A stretch of 64,000 nt of DNA from WHSW01 sp963769945 (GTDB taxonomy: Bacteria > Actinomycetota > Thermoleophilia > Solirubrobacterales > 70-9), in assembly GCA_963769945.1 (NCBI GenBank), contig CAVYOA010000022.1, positions 1 through 64,000 on the forward strand. The letters run 5' to 3'. Positions 1-8,641 of the stretch are shown here, one piece after another (the first letter of the stretch is position 1; each line of letters opens with the position of its first letter). Position numbers and translations under genes: made by a program. The notes beneath the pieces are model-generated. The model ran no database searches. It saw nothing but the letters and a program-made list of their open reading frames with translations, and had not been told where the DNA came from.

Positions 1-1535
1 TTGCCGCGGCCGTAGAGCAGCTGGACCATGCGGCGGATCAGTTTCGAGATCCCGGCCCGGTAGGGGAACATGTGGATGTCCTTGTTCATGGCGAAGCGCG
101 TCGTCACGACGGTCTGCTGGCGGGTGTACTTGCGGATCCCGCCGGCACCGTGGCGCGTGCCGAGCCCCGATTCCTTCCAGCCGCCCATCGGCAGCTCGAG
201 CGCGACGTAGTTGATGCAGGCGTCGTTGATGCAACAGACGCCGGCCTCGATTCGCCGCGCAACCTGCTTGCCGCGGTCGAGGTCCTTGGTCCACACCGAC
301 GACTGCAAGCCGAATGGCGAGTCGTTGGCGAGGCGAACCGCCTCGTCGACGTCGCCGACCTTCATCACCGGCAGCGTCGGGCCGAAGGTCTCCTCGGTCA
401 TGCAGCTCATCGAGTGGTCGACATCAACCAGCAGCGTCGGCTCGAAGAAGTCGCCGGCGCCTTGGCGGCGCTTGCCGCCGACGAGCACCCGAGCGCCCTT
501 CTCGACCGCGTCGGCCACGTGCGCTTCGACGATGTCGCCCTGGGCGGGCGAGGTGATCGCGCCGACCTCGACCGTGCCAGGGTCGGTCGAGACGCCTTGG
601 CGCAACTCGCGCATCTTCGCCTCGACCTTGCCGACGAACTCGTCGTAGATCGGCGCCTCGGCATAGACGCGCTCGATCGAGATGCAGGTCTGGCCGCCGT
701 TTTGCATCGAGTAGTAGACCGCGGCGTTGGCAGCGCGCTCGAGGTTGGCGTCGGCGAGCACGATCATCGGGTCCTTGCCGCCGAGCTCGAGGCTGACGGG
801 GGTCACGGTCTTGCCCGCCTGCTGCATCACCTGCTTGCCGACCTCGGTCGAGCCGGTGAACATGACCACGTCGACGGCGTCGATCAGGGCACTGCCGATC
901 GATCCGCCGGGTCCGACGACCACCTGGTAGACGTCCTCAGGCAGACCGGACTCGATCAATCCCTCGCGCATCAGCTGCGAGGTCAAGGGCGTCAGGCTCG
1001 CTGGTTTGAGCACGACCGCGTTGCCCGCGGCGAGCGCCGGGATGCAGTCGCCGAAGGAGTTGGTCAGGGGGTAGTTCCAGGGGCCGATGACGCCGATCAC
1101 GCCCGCCGGCGCGTAGCGCACGACGAGCTGGCGTCCGAGCACGAACGGGTTCGAGGTCGAGACCTTCTCGTCGGCGAGGTAGCGCGGCGCCTGCTTGGCC
1201 CAGAAGCCGAAGCCGGCCGAGGCGTAGGAAACCTCGGCGAGGATCGCGTCCTCGTAGGTCTTGCCGGTCTCCGAGACGATCGTGCGTGCGATTCGGTCGG
1301 CGTTGTCGGTCGTCCACTTCTGAGCGCGGCGAAGGACGCGGGCGCGGCCTTCGAAGCCAAGCTGCTGCCAGGCGATCTGGGCGAGGCGGGCGCGCTCGAC
1401 CGCGGCCGCCACGTCGGCGGGCGTCTGCTGAGCGACGTTGCCGGCCACCTCCCCGGTTGCCGGGTTTCGCACCTCCAGCATCTCGGGCGCTTTGCCGTTG
1501 GTCTCAGGCGGGGTGGCGGTCTGCATATCAGTCAT
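1..1535 (-). CDS. NAD(P)-dependent aldehyde dehydrogenase, succinate-semialdehyde dehydrogenase-like (3' end cut by window)
   Basis: Oxidises an aldehyde to a carboxylate with NAD(P). The minus-strand frame starts at ATG 1535 (MTDMQTATPPE) and stays open for 511 codons to the window edge, so only the extreme C-terminus is missing. Visible family motifs are PWNYPLTN (cofactor region), FTGSTEVG, ELGGKDPMIV with the general-base Glu, NGGQTCISIERVY with the catalytic Cys, and GGWKESGLG near the end. The CISIERVY form resembles actinobacterial GabD2-type enzymes, but substrate cannot be read from sequence. It lies 21 nt downstream of the M50 peptidase gene on the same strand and may be co-transcribed. 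Confidence 0.9.
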   Translation of the reverse strand, partial: MTDMQTATPPETNGKAPEMLEVRNPATGEVAGNVAQQTPADVAAAVERARLAQIAWQQLGFEGRARVLRRAQKWTTDNADRIARTIVSETGKTYEDAILAEVSYASAGFGFWAKQAPRYLADEKVSTSNPFVLGRQLVVRYAPAGVIGVIGPWNYPLTNSFGDCIPALAAGNAVVLKPASLTPLTSQLMREGLIESGLPEDVYQVVVGPGGSIGSALIDAVDVVMFTGSTEVGKQVMQQAGKTVTPVSLELGGKDPMIVLADANLERAANAAVYYSMQNGGQTCISIERVYAEAPIYDEFVGKVEAKMRELRQGVSTDPGTVEVGAITSPAQGDIVEAHVADAVEKGARVLVGGKRRQGAGDFFEPTLLVDVDHSMSCMTEETFGPTLPVMKVGDVDEAVRLANDSPFGLQSSVWTKDLDRGKQVARRIEAGVCCINDACINYVALELPMGGWKESGLGTRHGAGGIRKYTRQQTVVTTRFAMNKDIHMFPYRAGISKLIRRMVQLLYGRG

Positions 1536-1556
1536 GCGGCGATCCTACTTCGCCGG

Positions 1557-2735
1557 TCAGGCTCGGGAGAGCGCATCGCGAAGAGCGCGGCCGACTTGGT
1601 CGGCGGTGATGATGCCGCGCAGGCGACCGTCGGCATCGACGGCGGCAAGCCCTCCGAGACGGCGCAGGGCGTCGTTGCCGAGCAGCGACTCCAAGGGAGC
1701 ATCGGCGCGCACGTTGAGGGTGCCGCCGGCGTCGCTTTCGAAGACCTCGCCGACGGTCTGCGAGGCGCGATTGAGCTCGGGCACCCCGTCGGCGGCCTCG
1801 CGCACGATCAGGCCACGGAAATGGTCGCCGGCGTCAACTACCGGAAACCAGGGCCAGCGATAGCGCAGGAAATACTCGTCGATTGCCCGCTCGACGCTGG
1901 TCGAGTCAGGAATCGCCACCGGCTCAGCATCCATCACGTCGGCGACGCTGATGCCCTCGATCCGGCTTGCGAACTCCGACTGCACGACGTATCCGCGCGC
2001 CGACTGTCCGAGGATGAAGCCGATCAGCGCGAGCCAGATGCCGGTGATCAGCAAATCGCCGCCGCCGAAGACGATCAACGCCAGTCCGGTTGCCAGGAAC
2101 AAGTAGGAGAAGCCCTGCCCCAGGGTGGCGGCGAACTTGGTCGCCCGAGTTCGATCCCCGGTCAGCTTCCAGGCTGCCGCCCGGGCGATCCGCCCGCCAT
2201 CGAGCGGAAACGCCGGGATCAGGTTGAAGATCAGGACCAGCAGGTTGATGCTGGCAAGCCAGGAGACCATCGCGACTATGCCGGAGGTCTCGGGGTCGCT
2301 GACGCGCAGCGCCTCGAGGAACTCGTCGGGCCCCGCGACGGCGATCCCGATCGCGCTGCACGCGACTGCGATCAGCAGAGTGACCGCAGGTCCGGCGGCG
2401 GCGACCTTGAACTCGGTCGCGGCCGAGTCGGTGTCGCGCGACATCCGCGCCACCCCGCCGAACAGCCACAGCGTGATCTCGGTGATCGCGATCCCGTTTC
2501 GCATCGCGACTACGGCATGGCCGAGCTCGTGCAGCAGGATCGAGGCGAAGAACGCAAGCGCCGAGGCGACAGCGAGCATGTATGGGCCGATCGCCGACTC
2601 GTCGGCGCCGAGCACATCGCGGTAGAAGCCCGAGAGCCAGATGATGACCAGGAACAGGACCAGGAACCAGGAGTAGTCGACTCCGATCCTGATCCCGCGC
2701 AGATGCATGAGCGTTAACTGGCTGCGGGCTCGCAT
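1557..2735 (-). CDS. Site-2 protease family (M50) membrane metallopeptidase with CBS domains
   Basis: Predicted intramembrane zinc protease of 392 aa. The zinc-binding HELGH lies at residues 69-73 in a transmembrane segment. The second motif, NLIPAFPLDGG (about 170-180), supplies the Asp ligand, followed by GR. Several hydrophobic helices occupy residues 20-260. The C-terminal third (about 265-390) reads as a CBS-domain pair (ISVADVMDAEPVAIP; LRGIITADQVGRAL), which in this family senses nucleotides or ligands. An alternative start at Met10 (2708) also fits, since MHLRGIRIGVDYSWF is the usual family beginning. The substrate is unknown. It sits between a lipoprotein gene and an aldehyde dehydrogenase, all on the minus strand. 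Confidence 0.88.
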   Translation of the reverse strand: MRARSQLTLMHLRGIRIGVDYSWFLVLFLVIIWLSGFYRDVLGADESAIGPYMLAVASALAFFASILLHELGHAVVAMRNGIAITEITLWLFGGVARMSRDTDSAATEFKVAAAGPAVTLLIAVACSAIGIAVAGPDEFLEALRVSDPETSGIVAMVSWLASINLLVLIFNLIPAFPLDGGRIARAAAWKLTGDRTRATKFAATLGQGFSYLFLATGLALIVFGGGDLLITGIWLALIGFILGQSARGYVVQSEFASRIEGISVADVMDAEPVAIPDSTSVERAIDEYFLRYRWPWFPVVDAGDHFRGLIVREAADGVPELNRASQTVGEVFESDAGGTLNVRADAPLESLLGNDALRRLGGLAAVDADGRLRGIITADQVGRALRDALSRA

Positions 2736-2771
2736 GCCCTGATCCTAGGCGTCGAGCTTCGCCAAGGCCGG

Positions 2772-3566
2772 TCAGTCGGCGCAGGCGTACAAGTCGTTCG
2801 CGGGGATTCTGAGGAACTCCGCCGCCGTTCTTGGCGACCCGCCGGCGACGGGCTCGAAGTCGATTGTGATCGTGCTCTCGTCGACCACGGGCTCGGAGAA
2901 CCGCAGATCCTGATTGCTGAACAGGTCACTATTGAGGCGCTCGGGGTCGGCGGGCGCATCGGTCACGCGGATCGCGAACGCGCCCTGGCTTCCAGGCGCG
3001 TTCAGGCTGACCCCGTAGGCGGTGACGCACGGGTGGTCGGCCGTCACCTCGACGATCCGCTTCGACGAGCCGCGCAGATAGGGATACAGAACGACCGCAT
3101 CGGACGGGCCGCCCGGCGGCTCGGCGACCAGCTCCTGCGCTAGGCCCGGCCGCGAGGCAATCACGACGACACCGTCACCGGCGTCGGCGACGCTGGCCGC
3201 TTTGGAGTCGCCTCGCGGTTCGTCGAGCGCCGCCACCACCTGCTCCAGGGTTTGGCGCGTGCGGATCGCCATCGCGCCGCCGTCGTCACCGGTGCTGACG
3301 ATCTGGTCGACGACCCGGACGTTGAGCGGCTCGATAAATGCGCTGCGAACGGGAAACGCGATCTCCGGCGTATAGGCATCGGCGGCGAGGTCGAGCTCTT
3401 CGCGCATGGCGTCGACGTCGACGCTCTGGAAGCTCGAGGCGCCGGCGGGCAAAAACCGCGCCAGCTCGAGCGTCTCATCGACCGGATCGGGGTCGCCGCA
3501 ACCGGCGACGAGCAGCAGCCAAGCGCCGGCGAGCATCGCAAGCCGCCTGCCCCGCGGCCGACCCAC
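2772..3566 (-). CDS. Predicted lipoprotein of unknown function
   Basis: Begins with a lipoprotein signal: basic n-region (GRPRGRRLA), hydrophobic core and lipobox VAGC, so the Cys is probably lipidated and the protein sits on the outer face of the membrane. I chose GTG 3566, two bases after the acyl-CoA dehydrogenase stop, because it supplies the basic n-region; ATG 3536 is the alternative. The mature part, about 240 aa, has no motif I recognise. It contains two Cys (ADHPCVTAYG and the C-terminal LYACAD) that could form a disulfide. Tight spacing suggests translation coupled to the upstream gene. Confidence 0.7.
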   Translation of the reverse strand: MGRPRGRRLAMLAGAWLLLVAGCGDPDPVDETLELARFLPAGASSFQSVDVDAMREELDLAADAYTPEIAFPVRSAFIEPLNVRVVDQIVSTGDDGGAMAIRTRQTLEQVVAALDEPRGDSKAASVADAGDGVVVIASRPGLAQELVAEPPGGPSDAVVLYPYLRGSSKRIVEVTADHPCVTAYGVSLNAPGSQGAFAIRVTDAPADPERLNSDLFSNQDLRFSEPVVDESTITIDFEPVAGGSPRTAAEFLRIPANDLYACAD

Positions 3567-3568
3567 GC

Positions 3569-5223
3569 TCAGACCGAGACGGCGTGGCGCTCGATTATGC
3601 GGCCGAAGTCGGTGCCCGCGGGCAGGGTGCCGAATGCGCGGCCCCAATCGCCGCCGAGCCGCGAGGCGCAGAAGGCGTCAGCGACGGCCTGGTCGGCGTA
3701 ACGAACCGCGAGCGAGCCCTGCAAGACCAGCGCCATGCGCTCGACGATGCGACGCGCGCGACTCTCGATCTGCTCGAGATCGACGAGCTCCTCTCGAAGC
3801 GCGGCGACCTCGGCGTCGAGTGCGCCACTCGAGCCCGCGGCCTCGCCAACCTCGGCAAAGAAGGCATCGACCGCCTGCGGCCCGCGGACCATCGCCCGCA
3901 GCACGTCGAGGCACTGCACGTTGCCTGAGCCTTCCCAGATCGAGTTCAGCGGCGACTCCCGATAAAGCCGCGGCATCCCCGATTCCTCGACGAAGCCGTT
4001 GCCGCCGAAGCACTCGAGCGCCTCTGCGGCGTGGGCAGGCGCTCGCTTGCAGAGCCAGTACTTGACCACCGCGTTGGCGACACGCTTGAACTGCTGCGCT
4101 TCTTCGTCGCCGGCGGCGGCCTCGTCGTAGGCGCGCGCCAGGCGCATCGCCGAGATCGTCGCCAGCTCCGACTCGATCGCGAGATCGGCGATCACGTTTT
4201 GCATCAGCGGCTGCTCGACCAGCAGCTTGCCGAAGGCGGAGCGCCGCTGCACGTGATGGATCGCGTTGGCGACGCCGGCCCGCATGCTGGCGGCGGCACC
4301 GAGTCCGCAGTCGAGGCGGGTGTGGTTGACCATCTCGATGATCGTCGGCACGCCGCGGCCCTCCTCGCCAATCATCTGCGCCCAAGCGCCGCGAAACTCG
4401 ACCTCGCTGGAGGCGTTGGAGCGGTTGCCGAGCTTGTCCTTGAGGCGCTGGAGGTGAATCGCGTTGCGCTCGCCGTCAGGGGTAAAGCGCGGCATCAAAA
4501 AGCACGAGAGGCCGCCCTCGGCCTGGGCGAGGACTAAAAAGGCGTCGCACATCGGCGCCGACATGAACCACTTGTGGCCCTCGAGCTCGTACTCGGCCCC
4601 AGGGCCGCCGCCGTTGAGCGCCCGCGCCGTGGTCGTGTTCGCGCGCACGTCGGAACCGCCCTGCTTCTCGGTCATGCCCATGCCACAGAGCGCCCCCGGC
4701 TTGTCGGGCGCCGGCTTCAGCTCGCCGTCGTAGGCGAGCGAGAGAAAGCGCGGCTCCCACTCGGCGGCGAGCTCGGGCTGCTGTGCGCAGCGCCGGGATC
4801 GCCGAGTAGGTCATCGAAAGCGGGCAGCCGACGCCGGCCTCGGCCTGCGAGGCGATGAACATCGCGGCGCGGGCAACGTGCGCGCCCGGCTGCGGGCTCG
4901 CGCCACGGCAGCGCATGCATCCCCAGCGCAACCCCGCGGCTGAGCAACTCGTGCCAGGCAGGGTGAAACTCGACCTCGTCGATGCGGTTGCCGAAGCGAT
5001 CGTGGGTGCGCAGCGTCGGCGGGTTCTCATTCGCCTCGGCACCCCAGCGGATCGCTCGTGCCGAACCCGCAAGGCCTCCGGCCTCGGAGGCCCGGTCGCG
5101 GGCCCAGTCGCCACCCTCGCGGCTCAGCGCCTCGACCAGCACCGGGTCGGCCTCGAAGGTGTTGTAGTTCTCCAGCGGCTCGGCCTGGTTGGAGACGGCG
5201 TGGGTGTCGGTCGTCGTACTCAT
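3569..5223 (-). pseudogene. aidB: AidB-like acyl-CoA dehydrogenase, interrupted by two single-base insertions
   Basis: Flavin-dependent acyl-CoA dehydrogenase of the AidB (alkylation-response) group. Start is ATG 5223, overlapping the crotonase stop (ATGA). The N-terminal piece (MSTTTDTHAVSNQ to HALPWREP), a middle piece (PGAHVARAAMF to SMTYSAIPALRT) and the C-terminal piece (QPELAAEWEP onward) lie in three frames. Removing one base near 4895 and one near 4781 gives a continuous 550-aa protein, close to E. coli AidB (541 aa). Signature blocks seen are GMGMTEKQGGSD, RLKDKLGNRSNAS, RLYRE and NSIWEGSGN. No internal nonsense mutation is present once the frames are joined, so sequencing error is as likely as inactivation. 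Function in DNA protection versus lipid oxidation is unsettled for this family. Confidence 0.88.
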
Positions 5224-6023
5224 CGGTCTGTGAACTCGGCCGGCTGCCTGGAAAGTGTTGCGGTTACGGCGGCGATCTGATTCGGCGAGCCCATGAGCTC
5301 GCGCTGAAGCTTCTCCTCGAGCGCCAAGCCGGTCGCCGCCGGCTCGCGCCAGGTCTCGTCGAAGAGCCGTTTTGCCGCGCGGACCGCATCGGGGGAGCGG
5401 GCGGCTATCGCGCCCGCAAGCGCGAGCGCTTCGGCCCGCGGATCGTCGGCGATCCTCGTCACCAGCCCAAGCTCGAGCGCTTCGGCGGCGTCGACGCTGC
5501 GTCCGGTGAACGTGAGCTCTTTGGCGACGTCGATGCCGACGAGGTTGGGCAACGTCTGCGTCGCGCTCATGTCGGGCACGAGCCCGTAGTGGACCTCCAT
5601 CACGCACAGGCGCGTGTCGGGGGCGGCGATGCGGATGTCGGCCGCAAGCGCAATCTGCAGGCCGCCGCCGAGGCACGCGCCGTGGAGGGCGGCGATCACC
5701 GGAGCTTCGAGGCGCAGCCATTCGTAGGCGGGGCGCTGGGCGAAGTTGGCGATGTCGTCGCCTTCGTGGTCGAAGGCGCGCTCGGTGTCGAGGCCGGTGC
5801 CGGCCATCACCGCCTTGAAGTCGAGCCCGGCGCAAAAGCTCGGCCCCTCGCCCGAGAGCACGACCGCGCGAACGCCCGGTTCGGCGCCAACCTTCGCCGC
5901 GGCCTCGATCAAGCTCTCGAACATCGCCCCGTCGAGGCCGTTGTGCTTGTCGGCGCGGATCATGCGCACATCGGCGACATGGTCGGCAATCTCGATTCGC
6001 ACCCGTTCGGCGTCCATCGCCAA
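5220..6023 (-). CDS. Enoyl-CoA hydratase/isomerase family (crotonase) protein
   Basis: Crotonase-fold protein of 267 aa acting on acyl-CoA thioesters. The oxyanion-hole blocks are visible: CAGLDFKAV near residue 65 and HGACLGGGLQIALAADIRIA near 115-135. EVHYGLVPD follows, with an Asp where many hydratases have a glycine-rich stretch, so the precise reaction (hydratase, isomerase or other) is open. It is the first gene of a minus-strand run and overlaps the start of the AidB-like gene by ATGA, implying translational coupling and a shared acyl-CoA pathway. Met3 is a possible alternative start. It is transcribed divergently from icd. Confidence 0.88.
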   Translation of the reverse strand: MAMDAERVRIEIADHVADVRMIRADKHNGLDGAMFESLIEAAAKVGAEPGVRAVVLSGEGPSFCAGLDFKAVMAGTGLDTERAFDHEGDDIANFAQRPAYEWLRLEAPVIAALHGACLGGGLQIALAADIRIAAPDTRLCVMEVHYGLVPDMSATQTLPNLVGIDVAKELTFTGRSVDAAEALELGLVTRIADDPRAEALALAGAIAARSPDAVRAAKRLFDETWREPAATGLALEEKLQRELMGSPNQIAAVTATLSRQPAEFTDR

Positions 6024-6126
6024 GACCCTACGCGTCCGATCTCGAGGACGAAGGGTCAGTTACTGGGCCTCAGCCGTAGTTTCTGTCTCCTCGCCGCGGC
6101 GCGGCGGCCGATAGCATCGCGCGCCG

Positions 6127-7347
6127 ATGGCTGACGCGAAGATCGAAGTCCGCAACCCCATCGTCGAGCTCGACGGCGACGAGATGACCCGGATCATCTG
6201 GGCATTCATCAAGGAGCAGCTGATCCTGCCCTACCTCGACCTCGAGCTTCTCTACTACGACCTCGGGATCGAGAGCCGCGACGCGACCGAAGATCAGATC
6301 ACCGTCGACGCCGCCAACGCGATCAAAGAGCATGGCGTTGGCGTCAAGTGCGCGACGATCACTCCCGACGAGGCCCGCGTCGAGGAGTTCGGTCTGAAGG
6401 AGATGTACCGCTCGCCCAACGGCACGATCCGAAACATCCTCGGCGGCGTCATCTTTCGCGAGCCGATCGTGATCTCGAACATCCCGCGGCTGGTTCCCGG
6501 CTGGACGAAGCCGATCATCATCGGCCGCCACGCTTTCGGCGACCAGTACCGCGCCGAGGACATGGTCGTCCCCGGCGAGGGCTCGCTGACGCTGACGTTC
6601 ACGCCCAAGGACGGCTCCGAACCGATGGAGATCGACGTCTTCGACTTCCCCAGCGGCGGCATCGCGATGGCGATGTACAACCTCGACGACTCGATCCGCG
6701 ACTTCGCCCGCGCCTCGATGCGCTACGGGCTCGACCGCGGCTTTCCGGTCTATCTCTCGACCAAGAACACGATCCTCAAGCGCTACGACGGGCGCTTCAA
6801 GGATCTCTTCCAGGAGATCTACGACGCCGAGTTCAAGGCCGACTTCGAGGCCGCGGGGATCACCTACGAGCACCGGCTGATCGACGACATGGTCGCGGCG
6901 GCGCTGAAGTGGGAGGGGGGCTACGTCTGGGCCTGCAAGAACTACGACGGCGATGTCCAATCCGACACCGTCGCCCAGGGCTTCGGCTCGCTCGGGCTGA
7001 TGACCAGCGTGCTGATGACGCCCGACGGCAAGACCGTCGAGGCAGAGGCCGCCCATGGCACGGTCACGCGCCACTTCCGCGAGCACGAGAAGGGCAACCC
7101 GACCTCGACCAATCCGATCGCCTCGATCTTCGCCTGGACGCGGGCCCTGCAGGCGCGGGGACGGATGGACGAAACGCCCGACGTCACCGAGTTCGGCGAG
7201 ACCCTCGAACGGGTCTGCGTCGAAACCGTCGAGAGCGGGAAGATGACGAAAGATCTCGCCGCGCTCGTGGGCGCCGATCAGGACTTCCAAACGACGCAGG
7301 AGTTCCTCGCGTCGATCGACGAAAACCTTCAGAAGGAGATGAACTGA
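6127..7347 (+). CDS. icd: NADP-dependent isocitrate dehydrogenase
   Basis: Converts isocitrate to 2-oxoglutarate and CO2 with NADP in the TCA cycle; cytosolic. The 406-aa length and motifs (NPIVELDGDEMTRIIW at the N-terminus; YRSPNGTIRNILGG, the substrate-binding Ser/Asn loop; IDDMVAAALKWEGGYVWACKNYDGDVQSD with metal-binding Asp residues; EAAHGTVTRHFREH, the cofactor region) place it in the eukaryote-like homodimeric class rather than the E. coli class. ATG 6127 begins at the conserved N-terminus. The stop is five bases before mdh, so the two TCA genes probably form one operon. Confidence 0.96.
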   Translation: MADAKIEVRNPIVELDGDEMTRIIWAFIKEQLILPYLDLELLYYDLGIESRDATEDQITVDAANAIKEHGVGVKCATITPDEARVEEFGLKEMYRSPNGTIRNILGGVIFREPIVISNIPRLVPGWTKPIIIGRHAFGDQYRAEDMVVPGEGSLTLTFTPKDGSEPMEIDVFDFPSGGIAMAMYNLDDSIRDFARASMRYGLDRGFPVYLSTKNTILKRYDGRFKDLFQEIYDAEFKADFEAAGITYEHRLIDDMVAAALKWEGGYVWACKNYDGDVQSDTVAQGFGSLGLMTSVLMTPDGKTVEAEAAHGTVTRHFREHEKGNPTSTNPIASIFAWTRALQARGRMDETPDVTEFGETLERVCVETVESGKMTKDLAALVGADQDFQTTQEFLASIDENLQKEMN

Positions 7348-7351
7348 ATCC

Positions 7352-8338
7352 ATGAGCGACCCCGTCAAAGTCACCGTCACCGGCGCCGCCGGTCAGATCG
7401 GCTACGCACTGCTTTTTCGCATTGCCTCCGGGCAGATGCTCGGCGACGACACCCCCGTCGAGCTGCGGCTGCTGGAGATCCCCGATGCGATCAAGGCCGC
7501 AGAGGGGACCGCGATGGAGCTAGACGACTGTGCCTTTCCGCTCTTGACGAAGATCGAGATCACCGACGATCCCAAGCTCGCCTTTGATGGCGCCAACATC
7601 GGCTTGCTCGTCGGCGCGCGCCCACGCGGGCCGGGAATGGAGCGTGCCGACCTGCTCGAGGCCAATGGCGCCATCTTCAAGCCACAGGGCGAGGCGCTCA
7701 ACGGGGGCGCCGCCGACGACATCAAGGTGCTGGTCGTCGGCAACCCCGCGAATACCAATGCCCTGATCGCGATGTCAAACGCCCCCGACATCCCGCGCGA
7801 GCGCTTCACGGCGATGATGCGCCTCGACCACAACCGAGCGATCTCCCAGCTGGCGAGCAAGCTCAGCGTGCCGGTCACCGAGGTCTCGAAGATGACTACC
7901 TGGGGCAACCACTCACCGACTCAGTACCCCGACCTGGTCAACGCCGAGGTCGGTGGCAAGTCGGCGTGGGACGCAGTCGACGACGAGGCCTGGATCGCCG
8001 ACGAGTACATCCCCCGCGTCGGCAAGCGCGGCGCTGAGATCATCGATGCGCGTGGCTCCTCGAGCGCGGCTTCCGCCGCCAACGCGGCGATCGATCACGT
8101 CCACGATTGGGTTGCCGGGACGCCCGATGGCGATTGGGTCTCGATGGGAGTTCCGGCCGACGGCTCCTATGAGATCGCCGAGGGGATCATCTGCGGTTTG
8201 CCGTGCACCTGCTCGGGCGGTGAGTACTCGATCGTCGAGGGCCTCGAGATCACCGACTTCTCGCGCGAGCGCATCGACGCCTCGGCCGACGAGTTGCGCT
8301 CCGAGCGCGACTCGGTCTCCGAGCTCGGCCTGCTGTAG
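7352..8338 (+). CDS. mdh: Malate dehydrogenase
   Basis: Interconverts malate and oxaloacetate with NAD(H). The 328-aa protein begins with the Rossmann motif GAAGQIGYALLFRIASG and has VVGNPANTNALI, RLDHNRA (substrate-binding Arg and catalytic Asp) and TTWGNHSPTQYPD with the catalytic His. This is the cytosolic-type (MDH2-like) subgroup seen in many Actinobacteria and Gram-negatives, not the LDH-like group. ATG 7352 follows icd directly, so co-expression is expected. Downstream is a 303-nt intergenic stretch containing a minus-strand terminator and a hairpin repeat. Confidence 0.96.
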   Translation: MSDPVKVTVTGAAGQIGYALLFRIASGQMLGDDTPVELRLLEIPDAIKAAEGTAMELDDCAFPLLTKIEITDDPKLAFDGANIGLLVGARPRGPGMERADLLEANGAIFKPQGEALNGGAADDIKVLVVGNPANTNALIAMSNAPDIPRERFTAMMRLDHNRAISQLASKLSVPVTEVSKMTTWGNHSPTQYPDLVNAEVGGKSAWDAVDDEAWIADEYIPRVGKRGAEIIDARGSSSAASAANAAIDHVHDWVAGTPDGDWVSMGVPADGSYEIAEGIICGLPCTCSGGEYSIVEGLEITDFSRERIDASADELRSERDSVSELGLL

Positions 8339-8438
8339 CGCGACGGCTCGGCGGGCTCGCGTGGGGCCGCACCGGGCGACGCCGGCCTTGGTTGCGGGGT
8401 AGGAGGGAGGTAAGCGGTCGTTCGCCGAAGATCCCAAC

Positions 8439-8460
8439 AAAAACTCCCGCTGAGCGGGAG
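8439..8460 (-). terminator. Intrinsic terminator, minus strand
   Basis: Stem CTCCCGC (8444-8450), loop TGA, stem GCGGGAG (8454-8460). On the minus strand it is followed by five T (the A run at 8439-8443). It is oriented to end transcription of the leftward LVIVD/RTX gene. Confidence 0.75.
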
Positions 8461-8486
8461 GACGTTGGAAACTGAGCTGGTGCGAC

Positions 8487-8579
8487 CTGTGGAGATTCAC
8501 GAACGACTGTCGTTCCCAGATCTCCACACGTGACCGATTCGCCGCAAACCTCCGGCTTGCCACCCCCTACCCAGCAGAA
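8487..8579. repeat. Intergenic hairpin repeat, copy A (93 nt)
   Basis: A 9-bp outer stem, TGTGGAGAT (8488-8496) with ATCTCCACA (8520-8528), encloses an inner palindrome GAACGACTGTCGTTC. It is followed by a tail ending CTTGCCAC...CCCTACCCAGCAGAA. The same 93-nt layout recurs at 57728-57820 with a different inner palindrome, and a short version is at 18361-18397. This copy lies between the convergent mdh and LVIVD genes. There is no coding potential and no target-site duplication that I can see. Confidence 0.75.
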
Positions 8580-8641
8580 GAACTGGGGTCTCGCTCTACC
8601 GCTGGCGGCGTCAGCGAGCCTCCGACCGCATCGTTTGCCGC

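Noticed and set aside
72..2717. An 881-codon plus-strand open frame opposite the aldehyde dehydrogenase and M50 genes
   Set aside because: It is the antisense shadow of two well-supported minus-strand genes; its translation is Arg/Asp/His-rich with no domain, typical of GC-rich third-position effects.
6070..7380. A 436-codon minus-strand frame over icd
   Set aside because: Fully antisense to icd, which has every family motif; the shadow has no recognisable domain.
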